Translations under genes and position numbers: made by a program
Part shown: positions 42,792 through 50,959 of the stretch, piece by piece
Layout: each line of letters opens with the position of its first letter
Position numbering within the stretch: the first letter of the stretch is position 1
Notes under the pieces: model-generated
Database searches by the model: none
Told to the model about the DNA's origin: nothing
The model's input: the letters and a program-made list of their open reading frames with translations, nothing else
Assembly: GCF_014202035.1 (NCBI RefSeq)
Contig: NZ_JACHFR010000003.1
Location: 62,001 to 126,000, forward strand
Direction of reading: 5' to 3'
From: Treponema rectale
GTDB taxonomy: Bacteria > Spirochaetota > Spirochaetia > Treponematales > Treponemataceae
DNA length: 64,000 bases

Positions 42792-43384
42792 TTTGCAAAC
42801 TCCTTGAGAAGACATGCACTTCCTTCTGACAGAAGTGTACCGATTCCGGCACTTGTAATTGTTGCACCGCTTATAGCTTCAAAAGTTTCGTTGACGGTAA
42901 AGCCGTCATTTACATTCATGCCTTCAAACTGTCCGTAAAAAGTGAGACCGCTTTTACTCAGTGTATAAGTCGGATCATTTGCTTTAAGACCGAATCCCGG
43001 AGAATCCGTAAGCTTCAGGAATTTAATTCCCTGTATCGTTCCGTCTTTTCTTATTCCTGCAAAAATTGTTGCAGTGTCATAGGTTGGTCCTGAAACCTGA
43101 ACTGCACCGCCCTCGATTACTCCGTCTTTTTTTGCCAGGTAAACGCTTTCGATTTTAATAGTTCCCCGGGCAGACTGCTCGAAATCCTTTACTTCCTCAA
43201 AGACATATCCGTCATCAGGAAAGAATTCCTTCATTGCCGAATTAATTTTTTCAATCTGATTCTGCTTGATTTTTGGTGCGGTAAAATTATTGACCAGTGC
43301 AAGAACAAAGCAGGAAACTGATGCGTATACAGCAAGAATGAGTCCGAGCTTTACCATAGAAAAAATACCGTTTTTTTCTTTCAT
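42788..43384 (-). CDS. rnfG: Rnf complex subunit G, covalent-FMN protein
   Basis: The 198-residue protein has one N-terminal membrane helix and a periplasmic FMN-binding domain. The motif EAISGATITSAG contains the threonine that carries covalently bound FMN in RnfG/NqrC. Attachment needs an ApbE flavin transferase, which is not encoded in this window. It overlaps rnfD by 4 bp and rnfE by 4 bp. Confidence 0.96.
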   Translation of the reverse strand: MKEKNGIFSMVKLGLILAVYASVSCFVLALVNNFTAPKIKQNQIEKINSAMKEFFPDDGYVFEEVKDFEQSARGTIKIESVYLAKKDGVIEGGAVQVSGPTYDTATIFAGIRKDGTIQGIKFLKLTDSPGFGLKANDPTYTLSKSGLTFYGQFEGMNVNDGFTVNETFEAISGATITSAGIGTLLSEGSACLLKEFAK

Positions 43385-44445
43385 TTTACTTCTTCCTCCC
43401 TTGCACTTGTAAGATCAAAAGTCTGTACGATTTTTTTTGGTTCAGGAAGCCTGTGGCCTTTTTTTCCGTAGCCGTACATTCTTTGTGTCAGGTTATTGAG
43501 GAACGGTGCTACTGCATTCATGATGAGTATGCTGAACATTACTCCTTCCGGATATCCTCCGAAGTTTCTTATGAGGAAGGTTATTAGTCCGCATCCGAAA
43601 CCGAATACGAGACGTCCCGGTTTTGTAACTGGTGTCGTTGCATAGTCTGTTACCATGAAGACTGCACCGAAAACAAGACCTCCGGTAAGAAGGGCAGTGA
43701 GGGTATCTTTTGCTCCTGCCATGAAACTTGCGGCTGAGGCTGAAGAATAAATGAAGGTTGAAAGGGCTGCAGTAGCAATCATTGCAAGAGGAGCCCTCCA
43801 GTCGATTATTCGTGTAATCAGAAGAAAGAGGAAGGATGCAAGTAAAAGCATTACAGAGGTTTCTCCGATACAGCCGGCTTTTGTTCCGATAAAGAAATCA
43901 AGCCAGTCGCTTTTTGAAGGAACAAGGGCTCCTGACTTTATCTGTGAAAGAACTGTTGCGGAAGATACTGCATCTGCATTTGTTGCAGAAGTTACGGCAT
44001 CAACTCCCTTTGGCAGAGTCCATGAAGAGCCGATTGCAGCAGGAAAGCTTATAAATAAAAACGCCCTTCCTGTAAGAGCAGGGTTAAATACGTTGCTTCC
44101 GATTCCGCCGAACAGACCTTTTGCTATTACGACTGCAACCAGGTCTCCGCATAAAACCATCCATAAAGGGGTGGAAGGAGGAAGGACAAGGGCAAGAAGT
44201 ACTCCTGATACCGCAGCAGAAAGGTTTGAAACAACAACCTTCTGTTTTGTAAGAATCTGGAACAGGGCTTCAAAAACAATACAGCCTGCTGCAGATACAA
44301 GAACTACGGCAAGGGCGTGAAGTCCGAACAGATATGTTCCGTATGCAACCTCCGGGAGCATTGCTATAAGAACACAAAGCATTATTTTCTGTGTTGAAGA
44401 GCCCAGCGTAAAATGAGGGCTGGATGAAATATGAATCTGACTCAT
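43381..44445 (-). CDS. rnfD: Rnf complex subunit D, membrane protein
   Basis: The 354-residue polytopic protein matches RnfD/NqrB (HFTLGSSTQKIMLCVLIAML, GGIGSNVFNPALTGRAFLFI, FMVTDYATTPVTKPGRL, NFGGYPEGVMFSIL). The flavinylation-type motif D-A-V-(S/T)-S-A-T occurs twice close together (VDAVTSATNADAVSSATVL); the second resembles the usual FMN-threonine site followed by L-x-x-I-K. GGAG precedes the ATG by 6 nt. Thirteen bp separate it from rnfC. Confidence 0.95.
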   Translation of the reverse strand: MSQIHISSSPHFTLGSSTQKIMLCVLIAMLPEVAYGTYLFGLHALAVVLVSAAGCIVFEALFQILTKQKVVVSNLSAAVSGVLLALVLPPSTPLWMVLCGDLVAVVIAKGLFGGIGSNVFNPALTGRAFLFISFPAAIGSSWTLPKGVDAVTSATNADAVSSATVLSQIKSGALVPSKSDWLDFFIGTKAGCIGETSVMLLLASFLFLLITRIIDWRAPLAMIATAALSTFIYSSASAASFMAGAKDTLTALLTGGLVFGAVFMVTDYATTPVTKPGRLVFGFGCGLITFLIRNFGGYPEGVMFSILIMNAVAPFLNNLTQRMYGYGKKGHRLPEPKKIVQTFDLTSAREEEVK

Positions 44446-44458
44446 TATTTTCTCCGGA

Positions 44459-45775
44459 TTATTTTTTTACCATTTGTGAACGAACGATTGCTTTTCCGAG
44501 TCTGAATCTCTGGACAAGACGAATGTTTGCAGGACATACAAATGCACAGCAGCCGCATTCAATACAGTCCATGAGGCCGAATCGTTTTGCTTTGTCTATG
44601 TTGCCGGCATCAAGTTCCCGGACAATAAGAACCGGACTTAAGTGCATTGCACATGTTGAGACACATCTTCCGCAGCTTATGCACTGGTTTTCGTTTGTAA
44701 GGAATGTTTCTTTTTCCGTAAGGAAAGTAACGCCGCTGGTTCCTTTTGCTACAGGAAAATCCATACTGCTCATGGCAAAGCCCATCATCGGTCCGCCGGA
44801 AATTATTTTTACGCAGTCTTCGCTTACATTGTCAGCAGCAATCTCGCTTACAAGCGTTCCAATTGGTACCCGTACATTGCACGGAGTTTTTACTGCTCCT
44901 CCTGAAATCGTAAGGGCTCTTTCTATAAGCGGCATGCCCAGTCTGAAGGCATCGCTGATGGCACATACGGTTCCTACGTTTGAAATTATGCAGCCCGCAT
45001 CTGCAGGAAGCTTTCCGCTTGGAATTTCAACTCCGAGACAGGATTCTACGATAAATTTTTCAGACCCCTGGGGATACTTTGTTTTTACGATGCAGATGTT
45101 TATATCATCTCCGTATCCTTTTGCTTCTATTTCTTTTTCAAGAAGGGGCTTTATGTAGGCTTTGTTGTCTTCAAGGGCAATGATTCCTGCTGCTCCCGTA
45201 AGACGAAGTATTATTGCAAGTCCGTCTATTACTTTTTCCGGAGTTTCCTGAAGAGTGCGTTCATCGCAGGTAAGGTATGGTTCGCATTCAGCTGCATTTA
45301 CAAGAACATAAAGAATTTCCTTGTCAGCAGGAGGATTGAGTTTTATATGTGCAGGAAAACTTGCACCTCCCATTCCGACTATTCCTGCGTTTCTGATGCG
45401 TTCAAGTGCCTTTTCCGGTTCGCAGGTAAAAGGATCAAGGGGTTCCATGAAGCTGGTTCTGTTTTCTTCATCTGCTTCAATGATGATGCATGGAACCTGC
45501 ATGTTGCCTGTTACAAGACAGTTCTGGATTTTCTTGACTTTTCCCGATACAGAGGAATGAACCGGACAGTTCATAGGCCTGTCGCCGTCTGCAATAATCT
45601 GTCCCCTGCTTACTGAATCTCCCGGTTTTACAAGAGGGGTATTTGGAGCTCCTCCCATTGTTACCGGTATTGTGACTGTTTTGCTGGAAGGAAAAAACGG
45701 TGTGATTGCACATCTGTTTGAAAGTTCCTTCATTTCCTGCGGATGTATTCCGCCTTTAAATGTGTGCATTTTCAT
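44459..45775 (-). CDS. rnfC: Rnf complex subunit C, NADH-binding iron-sulfur subunit
   Basis: The protein is about 438 residues. It opens with HTFKGGIHPQEMKELS, the RnfC signature, and has a Gly-rich nucleotide/FMN region (GMGGASFPAHIKL, NAAECEPYLTCDERTL). Two 4Fe-4S motifs close it: CISCGRCVSTCAMHL and CIECGCCAFVCPANI. RnfC passes electrons between NAD and the membrane subunits. The frame is open to an ATG at 45793, but this lies in the -10 region and adds unconserved residues. I choose ATG 45775, 9 nt after a perfect TATAAT; ATG 45769 is also possible. First gene of the operon. Confidence 0.95.
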   Translation of the reverse strand: MKMHTFKGGIHPQEMKELSNRCAITPFFPSSKTVTIPVTMGGAPNTPLVKPGDSVSRGQIIADGDRPMNCPVHSSVSGKVKKIQNCLVTGNMQVPCIIIEADEENRTSFMEPLDPFTCEPEKALERIRNAGIVGMGGASFPAHIKLNPPADKEILYVLVNAAECEPYLTCDERTLQETPEKVIDGLAIILRLTGAAGIIALEDNKAYIKPLLEKEIEAKGYGDDINICIVKTKYPQGSEKFIVESCLGVEIPSGKLPADAGCIISNVGTVCAISDAFRLGMPLIERALTISGGAVKTPCNVRVPIGTLVSEIAADNVSEDCVKIISGGPMMGFAMSSMDFPVAKGTSGVTFLTEKETFLTNENQCISCGRCVSTCAMHLSPVLIVRELDAGNIDKAKRFGLMDCIECGCCAFVCPANIRLVQRFRLGKAIVRSQMVKK

Positions 45776-45784
45776 AACTTTTCT

Positions 45785-45813
45785 ATTATACATCCTTATA
45801 AATTTTTTTTCAT
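45785..45813 (-). promoter_or_regulatory. Predicted promoter of rnfCDGEAB (leaderless type)
   Basis: On the minus strand ATGAAA (45808-45813) and a perfect TATAAT (45785-45790) are 17 nt apart. The rnfC ATG at 45775 begins 9 nt after the -10 box. A second TATAAT occurs about 25 bp upstream. Confidence 0.55.
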
Positions 45814-45836
45814 TATAAACCTTGCTTTATTTAAGG

Positions 45837-45890
45837 TTAGCTAAAGCTAATTTGTTTAAGAGTAAACTTGCGTGAACTTGCCTTAACTTG
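45837..45890. promoter_or_regulatory. Palindrome and phased AACTTG repeats between rnfC and the H1-like gene
   Basis: The divergent intergenic region holds a perfect palindrome TTAGCT-AA-AGCTAA (45837-45850). It also holds three AACTTG copies spaced exactly 10 bp apart (45865, 45875, 45885), one helical turn. Both lie upstream of the two predicted promoters, a position suited to a regulator that could affect both genes. No known operator is recognised. Confidence 0.4.
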
Positions 45891-45920
45891 ACGTATTTTG
45901 TAAAAAAACTGACTTTTGGG

Positions 45921-45948
45921 TTTACAATGTCAAATCTTTGGTTATATT
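45921..45948 (+). promoter_or_regulatory. Predicted promoter of the H1-like gene (leaderless type)
   Basis: TTTACA (45921-45926) and TATATT (45943-45948) are 16 nt apart. The ATG at 45956 follows the -10 box after 7 nt. Confidence 0.45.
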
Positions 45949-45955
45949 TAAAGGT

Positions 45956-46699
45956 ATGAAAGTTGAAGTAAAAGAACTTAAGGTTTTATTGGATTATGTA
46001 GAAAACAAAATCGCAAGGCTTGAAACTTCCGGCAGTGCATCTTCTGCGGAACTTTTTGATTTGAATATTGTAGATTCTAATCTTACTTTACTTTTATCTA
46101 CAATTGAGGATAAGACGGAATATGATTTGACTGACAGGCATCCTCATATAAAGAAAGCCCTGATGGAGTATCGTGATAATTTTTCTACAAAAAATGATGA
46201 TACTCATCTTCTTGAGCAGATTTCTTCTTCCTGCAGAAATGCAATAAACGGTTTAAGAAAAATACAGAAGGCAGCAGCTGATACAAGCAATCCTTTTCTT
46301 GAACGGAATGTGGGTATCCGTCTTGAGTTTGCAGAAGTCCTTATAAATGAAATTGCTTCCATAAATGAACTGTCCCATAAAGAAATGCAGCAGTGGCTTC
46401 TTCAGAATGTTGATGTTGACGGAAAAATCGGAGCAAGAATTTTAGGAAGTAAAACCAGTCTCAGTAAAGCTGCCGCTGCCAGAGAAAACGGAAAAAAAGG
46501 CGGACGTCCGCCTGCAGCTGAAAAAACTTCAGCAAAGAAAGGCAGTCCTAAAAAAGCAGAAAGTAAAAAAGCAGAGTCTAAAAAGACTACGGCAAAAAAA
46601 TCGGAAACAAAAAAGCCGGCTTCTAAAAAGACGGTTTCCAGAAAAACTTCAGCTGAAAAGCCTGCCGTAAAAAAGTCTTCCTCAAAAAAATCAAAATAA
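45956..46699 (+). CDS. Protein with histone-H1-like lysine/alanine-rich tail
   Basis: The 247-residue protein has two parts. Residues 1 to about 180 are helical and unrecognised (VKELKVLLDYVENKIARLE, LLLSTIEDKTEYDL). A junction ENGKKGGRPPAAEK resembles an AT-hook core (Gly-Arg-Pro). The last 50 or so residues are almost all Lys, Ala, Ser and Thr in repeats such as AESKKAESKK. Such tails, as in histone H1 and bacterial H1-like proteins, bind DNA non-specifically, so a nucleoid role is plausible; the N-terminal domain gives no further clue. The ATG at 45956 has no upstream Shine-Dalgarno site and fits a leaderless transcript. It is divergent from rnfC and followed by a terminator shared with ndk. 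Confidence 0.75.
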   Translation: MKVEVKELKVLLDYVENKIARLETSGSASSAELFDLNIVDSNLTLLLSTIEDKTEYDLTDRHPHIKKALMEYRDNFSTKNDDTHLLEQISSSCRNAINGLRKIQKAAADTSNPFLERNVGIRLEFAEVLINEIASINELSHKEMQQWLLQNVDVDGKIGARILGSKTSLSKAAAARENGKKGGRPPAAEKTSAKKGSPKKAESKKAESKKTTAKKSETKKPASKKTVSRKTSAEKPAVKKSSSKKSK

Positions 46700-46733
46700 A
46701 AAAAAACAGGGCCGTTCGTTTTTGAACAGCCCT
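46695..46733. terminator. Terminator between the H1-like gene and ndk
   Basis: AGGGCCGTTC (46708-46717) pairs with GAACAGCCCT (46724-46733) with one mismatch and a 6-nt loop. An A-rich tract on the left gives a U-run on the minus strand, so it terminates ndk best. On the plus strand only TTTGTT follows, so it may also serve the H1-like gene weakly. Confidence 0.75.
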
Positions 46734-46761
46734 TTGTTCTGTATGTACGGATTTAATTCCG

Positions 46762-47208
46762 TCAGTACCAGATTGCAGCCTGATCTTCCCAGTCTATAAG
46801 CTCTTCCGGCTTAAAGAAAAGGTTGATTTCGCGTACTGCACTTTCATCACTGTCACTTGCGTGAATGACATTGTTTGATGTATGAACGCAGAAGTCTCCG
46901 CGTATTGTTCCCGGCTGTGCGTCAGACGGTTTTGTTGAACCGGCAAGTTTTCTGACTAAAGTAACACAGTCGTCGCCCTGCCATACCATTGCAACAACAG
47001 GTCCGCTTGTAATGTAGTCAACCAGCGGGTCATAGAAAGGCTTGCCTTTGTGTTCAGCATAATGTTCCTGTGCAAGTTCAGTGCTGATGTTCATCAGCTT
47101 TAGGCCTATAAGTTTGAGGCCTTTTTTCTCGAGGCGACTGATAACTTCGCCAACAAGCCTGCGGTTTAAGATTCCAGGCTTTAACATTGTAAAACATCTT
47201 GTACTCAT
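46762..47208 (-). CDS. ndk: Nucleoside diphosphate kinase
   Basis: The 148-residue enzyme balances NTP and dNTP pools by phosphate transfer through His 116 in the motif NVIHASDS. Other signatures are the start TRCFTMLKPGIL, HYAEHKGKPFYDPLVDYI and PGTIRGDF. The opening is slightly divergent (FTMLKP in place of the usual FSIIKP), but active-site residues are complete. Its ATG lies 9 nt after a CATAAT box with no Shine-Dalgarno site. Single-gene unit with its own terminator. Confidence 0.97.
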   Translation of the reverse strand: MSTRCFTMLKPGILNRRLVGEVISRLEKKGLKLIGLKLMNISTELAQEHYAEHKGKPFYDPLVDYITSGPVVAMVWQGDDCVTLVRKLAGSTKPSDAQPGTIRGDFCVHTSNNVIHASDSDESAVREINLFFKPEELIDWEDQAAIWY

Positions 47209-47217
47209 AGTGGAAAA

Positions 47218-47246
47218 ATTATGCCAAAAATCAGGTTTCTAGTCTA
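47218..47246 (-). promoter_or_regulatory. Predicted promoter of ndk (leaderless type)
   Basis: Minus-strand TAGACT (47241-47246) and CATAAT (47218-47223) are 17 nt apart; the ATG follows after 9 nt. Confidence 0.45.
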
Positions 47247-47262
47247 TAAGAGTCCGGAAAAT

Positions 47263-48423
47263 TTAGTTTTTTGCCCTGGCCCGGTATTCGCTGGAAGAGT
47301 TTTCGTAACCGGGAGTAACTCCTGTAACTTTATTTTTACCGCTTCCGCTGTCTGCCGTTATGAGCCAGCTGTTTCTGGAATTACGGATTGTAAATTCACT
47401 TTTATTTTCTTCTTCTGAAAACGCCTTTTTTATTTCTTTAAGGTTCTGTCTTGAAAAACTTCTGCCGGTTGCTGCCGTTGTTATTGCATCGGAGCAGACC
47501 GGTTCTCCTTCCCATAGTTTGCAATTGAGTATTTTCTCCGCCTCAGGTGCAAGCTTTTCTTTCCAGCCCTCAAAGGAACTTTTTGCATAATAAAGGCAGT
47601 CGTATATTTTAGAGCCGTCCCTTATCATGATAATGTCAGTATCTGCAAAAACTGTTTTTGTATTTTCTGCCCAGAAGTCTCTTGCCCTGTCGCAGGAATC
47701 AATATGGGTAGAAAGAGAAAGAGCTGTTCCTGTTTCGTTAACGGTTCCTTTTCCGTCGTCAGGACAGGAAGCTGTATTTTCCGGAGTTCTCATGTGGACT
47801 GTAATGTATTCCCCCTGAGAAACTTCTACCGGTGGAAAAACATATTTTTTTTCTTCTCCGTCGCACAGGCTGCAGATTTCAAGCCCGCTAAGGTTACCGC
47901 CTTTTAGGACGAATACTTCTGCAAATTCTGTTTTGTGAATACTGGAGCCGTTTTCTTTTACTGTGCCATAGGAATTTCGTACTTCATTTAACACAAGGAC
48001 TGCCGGATTTTCATTCCAGCCTGTAAACGGAATGCTGAAAGTTACGGAGTTTCCGCTGCCGTCGGCAGCACTTCCTTCCATAACGTATGCGCAGCCGGTT
48101 TTTGTTTTTTCAGAAAATCTGATTCTGATGCAGTTTCCTTCTGTTTTTGTAAATTCTGATGCTGATATTTTTTCTTCAGGATTGTGTTTTCTGAAAATGT
48201 CAGCGTTTATTTGTGATATTTCTTTTGAGAAGGAAATTTCTGCTGATTCAGTGCCTGTCAGGGTGAATGAAGAAATCTGCGGTGTAGAAAAATCTCCTTC
48301 AAGAAAAGTAAGTCCTTCTGTTACGGAATGACATCCGGAAGGCGTAATAACCATAAGGACTGAAGATACTATGGCTGCAGAGGGCAGCAGGGTTTTGAAT
48401 ACTGATTGCGTGAATTTTTTCAT
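47263..48423 (-). CDS. Predicted surface lipoprotein with a lamin-tail-like region
   Basis: The start at ATG 48423 is set by GGGAG 5 nt upstream. The N-terminus is a lipoprotein-type signal (MKKFTQSVFKTLLPS, then VLMVITPSGC), giving a mature protein of about 356 residues. Residues about 45-135 look like an Ig/FN-type beta domain. The stretch from VLVLNEVRNSYGT through EFAEVFVLKGGNLSGLEICS to GEYITVHMRT resembles a lamin-tail (LTD) fold; this is pattern-based. Function unknown. It has its own promoter with a leader of about 35 nt, so it is not part of the ndk unit. Confidence 0.7.
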   Translation of the reverse strand: MKKFTQSVFKTLLPSAAIVSSVLMVITPSGCHSVTEGLTFLEGDFSTPQISSFTLTGTESAEISFSKEISQINADIFRKHNPEEKISASEFTKTEGNCIRIRFSEKTKTGCAYVMEGSAADGSGNSVTFSIPFTGWNENPAVLVLNEVRNSYGTVKENGSSIHKTEFAEVFVLKGGNLSGLEICSLCDGEEKKYVFPPVEVSQGEYITVHMRTPENTASCPDDGKGTVNETGTALSLSTHIDSCDRARDFWAENTKTVFADTDIIMIRDGSKIYDCLYYAKSSFEGWKEKLAPEAEKILNCKLWEGEPVCSDAITTAATGRSFSRQNLKEIKKAFSEEENKSEFTIRNSRNSWLITADSGSGKNKVTGVTPGYENSSSEYRARAKN

Positions 48424-48460
48424 GATTACTCCCAATGATGAAATATAGTCTGAAAGCTTT

Positions 48461-48489
48461 CATATATATAAATTTCATCGTTTTTTCAA
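48461..48489 (-). promoter_or_regulatory. Predicted promoter of the 47-kb lipoprotein gene
   Basis: TTGAAA (48484-48489) and TATATG (48461-48466) on the minus strand are 17 nt apart. The leader is about 35 nt and contains the GGGAG ribosome site. Confidence 0.5.
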
Positions 48490-48509
48490 AATCCACACAA
48501 AACAGAGAA

Positions 48510-48606
48510 AAAAGTTTTAAAAAGAAAAAGACCGCCCTGAACTGCTGTAGTGTTCCTGAATCTGAACTTTATCTGTTCTGGTTCAGGAGGAGCGTCAGAA
48601 ACGGTC
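48510..48606 (-). terminator. Branched terminator-like structure after the DUF2259 gene
   Basis: On the minus strand an outer stem GACCG/CGGTC (48602-48606 with 48530-48534) encloses an inner 13-bp stem with two mismatches (48555-48567 with 48575-48587). CTTTTTCTTTTT follows. The loop lengths are larger than in a classical terminator. Confidence 0.55.
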
Positions 48607-48634
48607 CCTGATGTTTTTTTAAGCTGTTAATTTA

Positions 48635-49339
48635 TCAGTTCTTTCCTGTAAACCTGAGGGTTTCTACCATGTAACGGATGGAAGTACCCTTATCATCTTC
48701 CAGGGTTTTCTGAACTACAATGACCAGACTTTCCTTGTCTTTGCTGGTAAAAATCCTGTCGATGAGATAGGAAGTAATTCCTTTTCTTTTGAGGTCCGGA
48801 GTTCCTACCTTCCATCTGTCAAGAATGCCTCCGTCTTTTGTCGTCAGTTTTACATCGATGTAATATTTAGAGCGGACGTTTTTTCCTGAACCTTCGTATT
48901 CCGGAACCAGCTGAATTCTGTAAAATCTTTCTGCTTCGCTTTCAAAGTCCCTGAATACAATTTCATCAGTAGATTTCTTGCTGTCAGTTTCTCTCAGGTA
49001 CAGAAGTTCTTCCGGCTTTGAAGGATGCGCCTTATACTTTGAACGCTTCCATTCTGTACGCTCGAGAAGGGTATTGAAAGCCTGTTTTCCGGAAGCATCC
49101 TTTGCCAGTTCTTTCGGGTCTGTTTTGTAAACTTCATTCTTTACATAATCGTTTTCTGCTACATCAACTGTGTATATTTCTGCCCATCCCTGAAAGTCTT
49201 TGTCAGTCTTGCCGTACTGTCCGAAAAGGTATGTTTTTCCGTCTTGCGAAAATCCCAGGTCTTCATAAACAGCTGCATCTCCTGCGTAAAGTGATAATGA
49301 AATCAAAGCTGCTGCTGCAATCATAAAAAATCTTTTCAT
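48635..49339 (-). CDS. DUF2259-type predicted secreted protein
   Basis: The 234-residue protein has a signal peptide (MKRFFMIAAAALISLSLYAG) followed by DAAVYEDLGFSQDGKTYLFG and AEIYTVDVAENDYVKN. I recognise this opening as that of the DUF2259/COG5454 family of predicted secreted proteins, common in spirochaetes. Function is unknown; the family is expected in the periplasm. GGGAGG lies 7 nt upstream of the ATG. A branched terminator follows, so the gene appears to be transcribed alone. Confidence 0.75.
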   Translation of the reverse strand: MKRFFMIAAAALISLSLYAGDAAVYEDLGFSQDGKTYLFGQYGKTDKDFQGWAEIYTVDVAENDYVKNEVYKTDPKELAKDASGKQAFNTLLERTEWKRSKYKAHPSKPEELLYLRETDSKKSTDEIVFRDFESEAERFYRIQLVPEYEGSGKNVRSKYYIDVKLTTKDGGILDRWKVGTPDLKRKGITSYLIDRIFTSKDKESLVIVVQKTLEDDKGTSIRYMVETLRFTGKN

Positions 49340-49444
49340 ATCCTAGCCTCCCGAAAAGGTCTCTCCTATGGATTATCGGCATTAAAAAAAATGACTTTAT
49401 GTTTTTTTCTTCGTAAGTGCGTAAGTAAATTGCATTCTTAGAGG

Positions 49445-49473
49445 TTGCCTAAATGTTTTTCATGATTTATCTT
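49445..49473 (+). promoter_or_regulatory. Predicted promoter of the 49.5-kb membrane protein gene (leaderless type)
   Basis: TTGCCT (49445-49450) and TATCTT (49468-49473) are 17 nt apart; the ATG at 49481 follows after 7 nt, with no Shine-Dalgarno site. Confidence 0.5.
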
Positions 49474-49480
49474 TATTTAT

Positions 49481-50311
49481 ATGACTCTTAATACCCGTAA
49501 CAGGATACTGATTTTTATAAACTGTATCACTATTGTTTTTTTTATTCTTAACCTCATTTTTTATTTTGTCTGTGCGGCAAAAGGCCTGATCCGCTTTCCG
49601 GATTCAAAAGTGGTCCGTGACGTATATATACTTGGTCTTAACAAACTCTTTACTCCGAGTATAACTGCAGTCTGTCTTTCAATACTTATGTTTTCTTTTG
49701 CCGCTGCTCTGGAAAGCATTTTAATCCTAAGGATTTTTGAGAAAACTCAGGCTCTTGAGGTAATATTTTTTATGGTTTTTATCTGTTCCTGTTTTGCAGA
49801 ACAGAGCCGCATATTGCTTGCTGCAATGCCGTCCGTTCAGGGAAACCGGCTTACATTTGAAATAGTTACGCGTCTTGTAGTTGCTTCAAGAATACTTGCT
49901 CCTTTAAGCCTGTTTTTTTCTACGGTGTTTTTTGAATGGGACCAGCGCCAGAATATTCTGCGCAATGTTCTTATAATGGTGCTTGTTTCTGCTACCCTGG
50001 GAGTTTATTATCCTCTTAATACGGAAATAAGAACCTCCATATTAACTCTTGGCTGGGGTTTTCCTTCAGTGCTTGCAACAGTGCGCATAGTTTTTGTCCT
50101 GGGAGCTGTATCTTCCCTCATATATTATTCCGTTGTAAAAGGTTCATCAGACTATATAAGAATACTTGTGGGACTTATTGTTTTAAGTTCCGGATATTTC
50201 TTTCTGTGCGGAGCAGATAATTATGTAATATTCATAGCAGGAACTGCTCTTTTTGCATTTGGCAGTTTCCGTTACATGAAGGGGCTTCATCATCTTTATA
50301 AGTGGAGATAA
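49481..50311 (+). CDS. Polytopic membrane protein of unknown function
   Basis: The 276-residue protein has about seven or eight hydrophobic segments, beginning ILIFINCITIVFFILNLIFY and ending YVIFIAGTALFAFGSFRYMK, with few charged loops. I do not recognise a family. The even spacing of helices resembles small 7-TM sensory modules, but no kinase or cyclase domain is attached, so this is only a resemblance. It ends 15 bp from the convergent dolichol-kinase-like gene, with no terminator visible between them. Confidence 0.7.
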   Translation: MTLNTRNRILIFINCITIVFFILNLIFYFVCAAKGLIRFPDSKVVRDVYILGLNKLFTPSITAVCLSILMFSFAAALESILILRIFEKTQALEVIFFMVFICSCFAEQSRILLAAMPSVQGNRLTFEIVTRLVVASRILAPLSLFFSTVFFEWDQRQNILRNVLIMVLVSATLGVYYPLNTEIRTSILTLGWGFPSVLATVRIVFVLGAVSSLIYYSVVKGSSDYIRILVGLIVLSSGYFFLCGADNYVIFIAGTALFAFGSFRYMKGLHHLYKWR

Positions 50312-50326
50312 AAAAACTGAAAGCAG

Positions 50327-50959
50327 TCAGGCGATAAAAGAGAAAAGGGCTCCCAGGGTTATGGGAATTATTATGTTGTCCATGTCTTTAAGGGGCATTA
50401 CTTCGATAAGCATTCCCGTTCCGGCAATGATCAGGGCTTTTCCGCTTCCTTCAATTCCGCAGTAATAACAGACTGCCGCACAGGATATAAATATTGCCGT
50501 AAAGCAGGCAAGACTTCCGGCAACTGTCTTTCCCTGGGTAAAGGGTATCGTTACTTTTCCGAAAAGCTTTCCGCATAAACTTGCAAGTCCGTCTCCGAAG
50601 GCAAGGGCCAGAATTCCCACAGTTGAACTTACAGAATCAAAAAGAAGGGCTGTCAATATAATGCCTGTACAAAGGGTAACCGGTCCTTTTACAAATTTAT
50701 TTTCATCCCGTTTTCTTGCTGCTGCAGTCGTTACTTCCGTTATAAGGGGAATGGTGTAGCCTTTGAGTCTGAGAATTTCACAGACAGAGTAAAAAATTAC
50801 TGCAAGTATCAGTAGAACGATGACAGGCCTGTAAGCAAGGCTGAGAAAGAATGGAACGAAGGAACTGCAAAGATGTATTGATTTACGGAATACTTCCTTT
50901 GTAATCGTGTTGATTTTCTGTCGTGAAAGAATTCCGTTTAAGCGCCGCCTGATTGTCAT
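50327..50959 (-). CDS. CTP-dependent dolichol/diacylglycerol kinase-like membrane protein (SEC59/DGK1/VTE5 family)
   Basis: The 210-residue protein has about six membrane helices. It carries the family pattern KEVFRKSIHLCSSFVPF near residue 22, AARKRDENKFVKGPVT, and the best signature LALAFGDGLASLCGKLFGK followed by QGKTVAGSLACF. Relatives phosphorylate polyprenols, diacylglycerol or phytol with CTP. The substrate here is unknown; recycling of a lipid carrier or diacylglycerol is likely. Its ATG overlaps the stop of the upstream TPR gene by 4 bp. Confidence 0.85.
   Translation of the reverse strand: MTIRRRLNGILSRQKINTITKEVFRKSIHLCSSFVPFFLSLAYRPVIVLLILAVIFYSVCEILRLKGYTIPLITEVTTAAARKRDENKFVKGPVTLCTGIILTALLFDSVSSTVGILALAFGDGLASLCGKLFGKVTIPFTQGKTVAGSLACFTAIFISCAAVCYYCGIEGSGKALIIAGTGMLIEVMPLKDMDNIIIPITLGALFSFIA

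Noticed and set aside
43751-44320. 189-codon plus-strand frame inside rnfD
   Set aside because: Antisense shadow of rnfD with no homology signature.
44424-45158. 244-codon plus-strand frame inside rnfC
   Set aside because: Antisense shadow of a well-matched gene; no ribosome site or recognisable motif.
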